This document shows positions 56,835 to 64,000 of a stretch of DNA of 64,000 nucleotides, piece after piece. The notes under the pieces were generated by a model. That model was not told where the DNA came from. It ran no database searches and was given only the letters and a program-made list of their open reading frames with translations. Source of the stretch: Amoebidium appalachense. Taxonomy: Eukaryota > Ichthyosporea. Within the stretch, counting starts at the first letter, position 1, and every line of letters begins with the position of its first letter. The stretch is taken from NCBI GenBank assembly GCA_963693365.1, contig CAVNZM010000004.1, positions 1,798,001 to 1,862,000 on the forward strand, in the 5' to 3' direction. Made by a program: the position numbers and the translations under genes.

Positions 56835-57486
56835 TTCTCCCCCCCCCCCCCCCCCCCCCCCACCTCCCCCTATGTAGTCAAGATTCATTGTTATCTTCCC
56901 CCTAAATACATAAAAATTGGGATCATCATAATATGTGTGTGTGTTTTAACGAGGGAAAGGGGGGAGGGGGGGGGAGGGGGGAGGGGGGGCTGTGATGGGC
57001 TTTCGGATTCCGGGCTGGGTCTTTGTCACTATGTTTGTCAACACAAAACTCAAAGTTTATTAGTGAGCTTCGTACACAAGGTGATAACATTCAATCAGCG
57101 GACAGCGGAAGCGCAAATTTCAAATGGCTCCGGATCCCGACCTGACACAGTGCAGTTGGATGTACACTCGTACGAAAGTTTCACGTGTGACTATTCTACA
57201 ATTGTTCTAATGCAAATGCTGCTATGATATTTGAATAATATCAAGCTATTGCTTCTTATACCGTACTAATATAATGTAAACATAGAGGCATGCGTCCGTG
57301 GCAAGCAAGGGCAACAAAAACAAGTTATCCTAATAACAAACTTCAGCCGATAGCTATCTATGTCTTAGCTAGCTATACCTGTAGATGGAAAATATAGGAT
57401 AGGAAGATTTCGTCCCGGTCTCTAGTACATACATGTATATTCTCCTTTTCTATGATACATATGTTTATATATACGGCGCCAAGTGG
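53568..57486. other. Repeat-rich region without supported genes
   Basis: G runs dominate 53.84-54.56 kb and C runs dominate 54.6-56.2 kb; (CT)n lies at 56740-56840. Blocks recur: GGCCGAT(C/T)GATATGTG at 54452 and 55351, and ACATTTGGACCTTGCATA near 54640 and 55590. The minus strand has AATAAA at 53778-53783 and at 57056-57061; the latter could serve the Cys-rich gene at 57487-57870. A frame at 56232-56429 (-) and a short one at 56390-56455 (+) are open but unrecognisable. Confidence 0.5.
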
Positions 57487-57870
57487 TTACGGGGAGTTGT
57501 AGTAGAATGGCTTGCAGCAGTAGTCGTATGTGCAGTGCTCGGTGGAGGTGCCACGGGGCTTGCAGCGGAGCACACCGCCTGTCTTGGGGTCTTTCTCGTA
57601 TGTGGACCCCGGCTGACACGTAACGACCGTGTTGCAGGGCACGTACGAAGGAGGCACGGCGCAGCAGTAGTCGATGGTGCAGGGCTGTGTGGTGCCTGTA
57701 CGGGGCTTGCACCGCATGATGCCGTGGGTCTTGGGGTCCTTCTTGTAGACGTTGCAGTCGACCTTGGTGTCACACGTGACAAAAGAGGACGTGGTCTCGC
57801 GGCGTGCCGCATCGGCTGTACTGACGGCTACGAGGGCGGCAAAGGCAGCGAAGACGACCTTCATCACCAT
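57487..57870 (-). CDS. Secreted Cys-rich two-module protein, copy A
   Basis: An intronless gene of 127 residues. A signal peptide (MVMKVVFAAFAALVAV...) probably ends near A21. The mature part has two modules, C33-x5-C-x14-C-x9-C-x4-CC and C79-x5-C-x17-C-x9-C-x4-CC, each containing Y-x-KDPKT-x-G and CKPR and ending in DYCC, so the gene arose by internal duplication. Twelve cysteines could form six disulphides. I do not recognise the family. TATATAAA on the minus strand at 57964-57971 lies about 95 bases upstream of the ATG. It faces away from a near-identical copy at 58465-58848, differing at four residues (V14A, V16A, Q86L, R102P). Confidence 0.88.
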   Translation of the reverse strand: MVMKVVFAAFAALVAVSTADAARRETTSSFVTCDTKVDCNVYKKDPKTHGIMRCKPRTGTTQPCTIDYCCAVPPSYVPCNTVVTCQPGSTYEKDPKTGGVLRCKPRGTSTEHCTYDYCCKPFYYNSP

Positions 57871-57963
57871 TTTCTTTGGTTTGGTGCGGTATTTATCTCC
57901 TAAGTTCCGAAAAGTATTTGTTTTCTGTTGCGATTTGTTCTTGGACTGCCCTTGCAGCGCGCG

Positions 57964-57971
57964 TTTATATA
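57964..57971 (-). promoter_or_regulatory. TATA box of Cys-rich gene copy A
   Basis: TATATAAA on the minus strand, 94 bases upstream of the ATG at 57870. Confidence 0.6.
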
Positions 57972-58349
57972 TTGCTTTATATGTTCCCCCCAGAAAGCTG
58001 AAGAACCAATCAGATTACAGTTCAGATTCTTCCTGGATCTAGATATCTTGTTGTTGGCAACTTGAATAAACCGTTGGTTCAATGCCATCTCCATGTACAG
58101 GTTCTATGACCCGGAAAAAGCTAAAAACCGCGTTGTTTCATCACTGCTTTTGTTTAGTGCAACTTTAGAGCCCTTCGGTGTGTTGTAAACGACTTGGTGG
58201 CGCTGCTTTTTTTGCTCACGTTCGTTCATGATGGGCATTCCAGAAGACATTCCAGAAAGCCTTCTATGAGATAGCATTGATTTGATTGGTGCGTCTGTTT
58301 TGACAGATTACGACTGACACTGATTGGCTTATGCTCTCCCAACAGCGAG

Positions 58350-58356
58350 TATTTAT
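58350..58356 (+). promoter_or_regulatory. Weak TATA-like box of Cys-rich gene copy B
   Basis: TATTTAT, 109 bases upstream of the ATG at 58465. The surrounding promoter sequence does not resemble that of copy A. Confidence 0.4.
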
Positions 58357-58464
58357 CAGATTCAATGCACTCAGTTGACCAGTTCATTCCTGTTCATTCC
58401 CCAATATACACTTCGGTTTACTGAGTCGACAGTTCACTTCGATCGAGAATTCCATTCACGTAAA

Positions 58465-58848
58465 ATGGTGATGAAGGTCGTTTTCGCTGCCTTTGCCGCC
58501 CTTGCGGCCGCCAGCACAGCCGATGCGGCACGCCGCGAGACCACGTCCTCTTTTGTCACGTGTGACACCAAGGTCGACTGCAACGTCTACAAGAAGGACC
58601 CCAAGACCCACGGCATCATGCGCTGCAAGCCCCGTACAGGCACCACACAGCCCTGCACCATCGACTACTGCTGCGCCGTGCCGCCCTCGTACGTGCCCTG
58701 CAACACGGTCGTCACGTGTCTGCCGGGGTCCACATACGAGAAAGACCCCAAGACAGGCGGCGTGCTCCCCTGCAAGCCCCGCGGCACCTCCACCGAGCAC
58801 TGCACATACGACTACTGCTGTAAGCCATTCTACTACAACTCACCCTAA
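58465..58848 (+). CDS. Secreted Cys-rich two-module protein, copy B
   Basis: 127 residues with the same signal peptide, two Cys modules and intronless structure as copy A. The start chosen is the ATG at 58465, aligned with copy A; an in-frame upstream ATG at 58324 would add 47 residues, put the signal peptide inside the chain and lie upstream of the TATA-like box, so it is unlikely. By eye about 17 of 384 coding bases differ from copy A while the flanks look unrelated. Residue 86 is Leu rather than Gln and residue 102 is Pro rather than Arg, just before Cys103. Confidence 0.9.
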   Translation: MVMKVVFAAFAALAAASTADAARRETTSSFVTCDTKVDCNVYKKDPKTHGIMRCKPRTGTTQPCTIDYCCAVPPSYVPCNTVVTCLPGSTYEKDPKTGGVLPCKPRGTSTEHCTYDYCCKPFYYNSP

Positions 58849-59239
58849 GAAAAGAAGGTCGAGTCATACATAGTATGTATGTTTGAAATATTAATTACCT
58901 CATATACCTTACTCATTTTCTCGGTCCTCTATCCTGAGATTTGAATATTATGCACACCGCGTGCCACCGGTGCAACCTAATGTACATGTGCAGTTTGCAG
59001 CATACACATGTACAGTCATGTTATATAAATATGGACCACACTTGAGCGTGGCACTCAATGATTCCTCCTCCTATAATGGAAATTCAACAATAAAGATAAT
59101 AGCCACGGTTACGAAACACAGTTTATGCTCTGTGAACAGTCTTGCAATTGTGAGTAGTACTATGACTATGATCGTACTACTAGTGTTTACTGTTATTGAG
59201 GTCCTTAAAATTTCTGCAGTGTCGATCAACGGGACAATG

Positions 59240-59576
<337 letters not shown>

Positions 59577-59861
59577 TAGTATATTTTCGAAGGAGGAGGA
59601 GTTGGGGAAGTGGACAGGGGAGGGCAAGGAAGAACTCCATCACACTGCGAACGTGCCGGCGCCACATTCATGGTTATCTCTTCATCGTGTTGGTTACTAA
59701 CAATACCCTCCTCTTTTGCTGAGCCCCTTTTAACTCGTCTTCCTCAGCTAGCAGAAAGCAAAAAATAAAAAAAGCTCTGATCCGCCCGCATCCCCCCCCC
59801 TTCCCCTCCCCCTCTCCTCCTCCCCTCCTTTCCTCCAGGCCCGGACCGGATCCCATCCAGA

Positions 59862-59899
<38 letters not shown>

Positions 59900-60860
59900 C
59901 CCCCCCCCCCCCTCCCCCTCTCCTGGTCCTCCCACTCAATCTCTCTCAATCCGAACCGCTCGCACCGTTCAAGTAAGCCGAGAGACATTGCTGCGTCCAC
60001 TCAGTTTTCAAAACAACCTTGCCTCTATCATAATAATATTGATCAGAAGGTATATGTCAGTGCAAATTCATACGAGGTATCATGCGACGACAACTAAAAG
60101 ATGTAATAATCATAGGACCAACAATAAACACGGTGCACTGACTACCACCAAGACAGCTTCTCTTCTATCATTTGACCCGACAGCAAGAAATGTCGTCGTT
60201 CGTCGTTGTAACAGTAACTACTGGGCCTTTGCCTTTGTATTACACATGAATCATGACATGATGCATCATGCAGGCGGCGGGTGCACCCAGTTCGTGCTTT
60301 TGACGTACGTGGCAATATTGCAATTTTCTTGAATGTAGATGGCCGCTTTTCTCACGGCGTAACAAAATACCATGACAAGGGCATTATCAAGTAATGCACG
60401 TACGGCGTGGTCGTGCGGCCACGCAAAACATGTTGAAGCTGACACTTGGCAGGCAAGAAACTGGCGACGAATCGATGGATCAAATCAAGATGCATACCAT
60501 TGAATAAACAAACTTTCCAACATCCAATCCGATTTCCGACTCGCACGACAAAGAAATATTCCTTTTCTTGAGCCTTTTTTTCCAGTGTACACCTTTAATT
60601 TGATAATTGATATGCCTTGATATGTATATAGCATGTATGTAAATATTGCCATAATATAGTCTTTACAAGCCAGAAAATCTTTATATTGTGTTTAATTTAC
60701 AAAGGATAATGTGCTGTCCGATCACCTGCATACAAAGTGATAAGACGTCGCCTTGTCCCCATAATTACTGTTCATTTATATCCTTGACCAATCATATGGC
60801 TAGGACGTTACGACCTAATCATCATATCAAATCATCACGAAGCGTCACACTTCTTGCAAG

Positions 60861-60868
60861 TATATAAA
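60861..60868 (+). promoter_or_regulatory. TATA box of the Trp/Cys-rich gene
   Basis: TATATAAA, about 180 bases upstream of the ATG at 61048, in a repeat-free promoter. Confidence 0.6.
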
Positions 60869-61047
60869 CAGCACCAGCACATCCAACCCTCTCATCAGTT
60901 CAAAATCAAAGCCCCAAGTTGACTTTGCAGCAAAAAGAACAGCACACGGCTCGCTTTCTGCCATAGCCTTCCTGTACACTACCTGGCTAGCTATATTTAT
61001 TACGCATATTCGCTCAGCATATTTTCCTGCCACGCACACACACAACC

Positions 61048-61869
61048 ATGCAGCTCATCGTCGTCGGCGCTCTTTTGGCCCTCTCAGCCCACCAAACAGA
61101 GGCCAATTGGGGTCCCAACACATGGTGGGGATGGAATCCATCCAACACAGCCACGGTCACAACCAAGACCACTAGCGCCCCCGCGGCCAACAACTGGGGC
61201 TGGGGATGGAACTGGGGCAGCAACTGGGGCCCATGGGGGGTGAAGCCAGCAGGGGCCAACCTGTGGGGGTCATGCCTTCAGGGCCATTGGCAGTGGCGCA
61301 CGGGCTGCCGCGCCATTCCCGAGTGTGCGCCCGGGCAGGCCTGGAAGGGCTGGGCGTCCGGCTGCTGCAAAAACGACTGCCCGATCAACCAGACGTGGGA
61401 CCCACGCACCGGCCGCTGCTGCGCCGTGCCCACGTGTCCTGCCGGCCAGGGTTGGAAGGGCTGGGCCCGAGGCTGCTGTGCAGACAACCCGGCCACAAAC
61501 CCTGCACCTGTCCCCGTGCGCAATTTGGTTGTTTCTCAGCAAGCACCTGCCGTCGCCAGTGTCCCTGAACCTGTGACCGACCTTGCCGGGGATGACGTCG
61601 AGGTTGTGGATTTGGTGGATACGCCTGCCGCCCCCGCCGGCAATTCGAATATTCAGGCGCCACCTGCTGTTCCTCCCCCTGCCCCTCTTACCCTCGCCGA
61701 TTCAGTCAAAACGCCAACCCCCGCTCAGGTTCCCACGGATTCGGCACCATCTCCCCTTGCTTCATCTCCTGATAATGTGGATGTTGTCGAGGGATCCGAT
61801 TTGGGTGATGGGGATTTATCAGCAGACGGAGTGGAAGAACCGGATGTTGGTGAGGATGTGGTTGCGTAA
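61048..61869 (+). CDS. Secreted Trp/Cys-rich protein with acidic C-terminal tail
   Basis: An intronless gene of 273 residues. A signal peptide (MQLIVVGALLALSAHQTEA) is followed by a Trp/Asn/Gly-rich segment (NWGWGWNWGSNWGPWG) and a Cys-rich core of about 75 residues with two copies of PGQ-x-WKGWA-x-GCC, plus RTGRCCAVPTC between them and a possible N-glycosylation site NQT. The last third is Pro/Ala-rich and then strongly acidic (VEVVDLVD, DVGEDVVA). It is probably extracellular or part of a wall or matrix. I do not recognise the family. TATATAAA lies upstream and AATAAA downstream (62027-62032). Confidence 0.85.
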   Translation: MQLIVVGALLALSAHQTEANWGPNTWWGWNPSNTATVTTKTTSAPAANNWGWGWNWGSNWGPWGVKPAGANLWGSCLQGHWQWRTGCRAIPECAPGQAWKGWASGCCKNDCPINQTWDPRTGRCCAVPTCPAGQGWKGWARGCCADNPATNPAPVPVRNLVVSQQAPAVASVPEPVTDLAGDDVEVVDLVDTPAAPAGNSNIQAPPAVPPPAPLTLADSVKTPTPAQVPTDSAPSPLASSPDNVDVVEGSDLGDGDLSADGVEEPDVGEDVVA

Positions 61870-62539
61870 ATGTGTGGGTGAAATAGAATAGATGTATGGT
61901 TAATCGTATAAAAATTTTACACAGAAAAGTGTTCTGGTTGTTTTTCGACTTCTCAAAGAGTTATAGACTGCTTCAGCAGTCTCTTTGTGCCACTTGTAGT
62001 GGACAGTTTGAATCATAAAAAAATCGTAATAAACAACGTACAAACAAGGTTGCTTTCCAACGCTACATTGTCAAAAGTTCTGCACGTTCTCAGCTTTCTC
62101 TGCCTCCACTGTCCCGGCACCCGTGCCAACCCCGTAACAAAGACACGCTCTGCTCCCCAACCGTTTAAGAATTGCTACACACTTGACAGACACCGTCCTC
62201 TCTCTCTCTCTCTCTCCCTCTCACTCTCTCTCTCTCTCTGCCTCTCTCTCTCTCTCCCCCCCCTCCCCCCTCTCTCCCCTCCCCCCCCCCCCCCCCCCCC
62301 CCCCCCGTCCGACTCTCTCTCTCTCTCTCTCCCCCTTCCCCCTCCTCCCCCTCTTGATATCACTCTCCCTTCCCTTTCCTGTCTACCTCTTTCTCTCCCC
62401 CCTTTCCCCCTCCTCTCCCCTCACTTTCTATCTCCCTCCCTCCCTCATTCTCTTCCCCCCCCCCTTCCCCTACCCTTTCTCGCCTTTCTCTCTTTCGTAT
62501 TTCCCCCTCTCCTTCTCCCCCCACCCCCCCCTCTCCCTG

Positions 62540-62581
<42 letters not shown>

Positions 62582-63241
62582 TCTCCCTCTTCCTTACACC
62601 CCCCCCCCCCCCTCTCTCTCTCTGAGACTCTCCCCCCTCCCTCACCCGCCCCTCTTCTTTCCCCCTCCTCCCCAACAACGTATGGGTCCCTCTCTCCCTC
62701 TCTGTCCTCTCCCCTCCCCCTCCCCCCCCCCCCCCCCCCCCCCCCGTTGTGGAAAAAAAAATAATAAAAATACACTCAACCCCTCACTCTTCCTCTCAAA
62801 GCTTTCTCCCTCCCCCTCTTTTTTCCCACGAGATGCGGGGAAGGCGGAAGCCCCCAATCCATGCTTTAAGAACTCTGGGGGTAGGCACTACATAGAATGA
62901 GTTTGCTATTAGTAACGAGCCGTTGTATGATCGAACAGGCATCGGATCCAATCGCATCAGTAGATTAAACTTACTGCAATGCAAAAACCAGTTTTGTTCT
63001 GCAAGAATAATTTTACTTGGAGCAAGTTTATCCTGCTGCCGTGAGCAGAAAAGTTTTGTTGTTAGTACTATCTGCCTAGAGCAGAATCACTTTGCTTCTC
63101 CGAAATTCTGGTTTTGCTGAATGATTATGGCATCTGTTAATTGAATGCTTTTTGTAGAATAATTCTGTGACGCAAGATAATCCACCTTGCAGCAAGTGGA
63201 TTAAAGGGGTTAGGGGGTTTTTTTTGTGTTTTTTTTTTTTT

Positions 63242-63272
<31 letters not shown>

Positions 63273-63868
63273 GGGAAGATGGAGGGGAGCCATAACTTGA
63301 GGTCAAGCCTCGGTTGTAGGGGGATGTGTACTTGAGAGGATTGGTAGGTGGATATTGATATGTGGGTGGGTGGGTGGGTGGGCTGGGGGCAAGCCTTTTA
63401 AACTCCTTTCAAATCCCCTCTCCTCCGGGACCCTCCCCTCTACCCATCCCCTCCCGGTTAAAAGCAGGTGTTTTGGGGGAGGTGGGGGAGAAGGGGACGG
63501 AAGGCCCTGGGAAGGCCCTGGGGGGGGAAGGGGGAGGGGTGAAGGGGGAGGGGGGGAGGAGGGCTGGTCGAGCCTCGGCTAAGGGTAAGTCGGTAGGCGG
63601 GCGGACGCGGGGAGGGGGGGAGGGGGGGGGGGGGGGGGGGGGAGGGGGAGGGGGGGGGGGGGGGGGGGATGTATGTGAGTCCATGGTATGTGTGTGTCTC
63701 TGGATCCTTGCAGCAAGGAAAAATTAAAAACAGTGGAGACCTGGAGAGAGGAGGAACAGGTAAAGGGAAGAGAAGTGGAGGGGGAGCTTGAGGGGAGCGG
63801 GCCCCCTGAGGGGGGAGGGGGGGGGGGGGGGGGGGAGGGGCCGGGGGGGGGGGGGAGGTAGGTCATAC
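61870..63868. other. Spacer downstream of the Trp/Cys-rich gene
   Basis: AATAAA at 62027-62032 is a likely poly(A) signal. A pyrimidine tract of (CT)n and C runs covers 62200-62745. Ordinary sequence at 62860-63215 contains short palindromes, followed by a T25-G24 junction (63227-63275) and G-rich sequence to 63855. No gene is supported. Confidence 0.5.
63177..63203. repeat. Short near-perfect palindrome
   Basis: TAATCCAC-C-TTGC faces GCAA-GTGGATTA with one unpaired C and a one-base centre. It could form a cruciform or a short hairpin in RNA. Confidence 0.6.
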
Positions 63869-64000
63869 TATTAGGGCCATTAGCAACTGGCACAGCGCTC
63901 TCTTTGGTTCGCTCTGCACAACCTGCTCAGACTTCACCCGTTTTTCCAAAATCAAAGCTCTATGAGGGTATTTTCGCATGGACGAGTGAAGGGGCACGTC
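63869..64000 (-). CDS. Possible partial exon at the right edge
   Basis: The minus strand is open from the edge and reads RALILEKRVKSEQVVQSEPK, then RALCQLLMALI, followed by GTATGA, a good donor in phase 0. I do not recognise the family, and no further exon was found leftward. Confidence 0.25.

Noticed and set aside
57433-57903. Antisense frame over Cys-rich copy A
   Set aside because: It is the complement of a gene with clear signal peptide and Cys pattern; the matching antisense frame over copy B is likewise a shadow.

Overview
The window is nuclear DNA of a eukaryote. Coding sequence is split into short exons by GT-AG introns. The introns and spacers are packed with simple repeats: G or C runs up to about 57 bases, (GT/CA)n arrays, and T-run/G-run junctions. 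Animal-like ALAD, COQ4, MPPE1/PGAP5, a G-protein alpha subunit and an RGS protein, next to a D-cysteine-desulfhydrase-type enzyme, suggest a unicellular relative of animals (holozoan protist, possibly an ichthyosporean). The organism is an inference; no rRNA or other marker gene is present.

Layout by strand: a PARP-like ADP-ribosyltransferase gene with four Cys/His modules (-, 204-5751); a PLP-dependent D-cysteine desulfhydrase/ACC-deaminase-family gene (+, 7447-13141); an atypical G-alpha gene with a 272-residue C-terminal tail (+, 15169-21860); COQ4 (-, 22845-27102); MPPE1/PGAP5-like phosphoesterase (+, 27685-32223); ALAD (-, 33668-41465); a NUDT5-like ADP-sugar pyrophosphatase (+, 41979-46857); an intronless RGS-domain gene (-, 49202-51676); a repeat-rich stretch (53.8-57 kb); two nearly identical head-to-head genes for secreted Cys-rich proteins (57487-57870 and 58465-58848); a secreted Trp/Cys-rich protein (+, 61048-61869); and possibly a partial exon running off the right edge. 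Exon joins were worked out by hand. In the complete multi-exon genes every junction keeps phase and rebuilds family-conserved motifs. The PARP-like gene still has one unresolved junction.

Genes lie mostly as divergent pairs (PARP-like/DCD, COQ4/MPPE1, ALAD/NUDT5, the Cys-rich pair) with start codons 0.5-1.7 kb apart, and as convergent pairs (G-alpha/COQ4, MPPE1/ALAD, NUDT5/RGS). The functions are mixed: tetrapyrrole synthesis (ALAD), ubiquinone synthesis (COQ4), GPI-anchor remodelling (MPPE1), nucleotide-sugar clean-up (NUDT5), G-protein signalling (G-alpha and RGS) and secreted or surface proteins.

The most unusual items are the Cys-module plus ART-domain protein, the G-alpha subunit that lacks the TCAT motif and has a long tail, the inverted pair of Cys-rich secreted genes, a poly(G)-anchored interspersed repeat family within introns, two foldback repeats in introns of the PARP-like gene, and a fixed T-to-G polarity of composite homopolymers.
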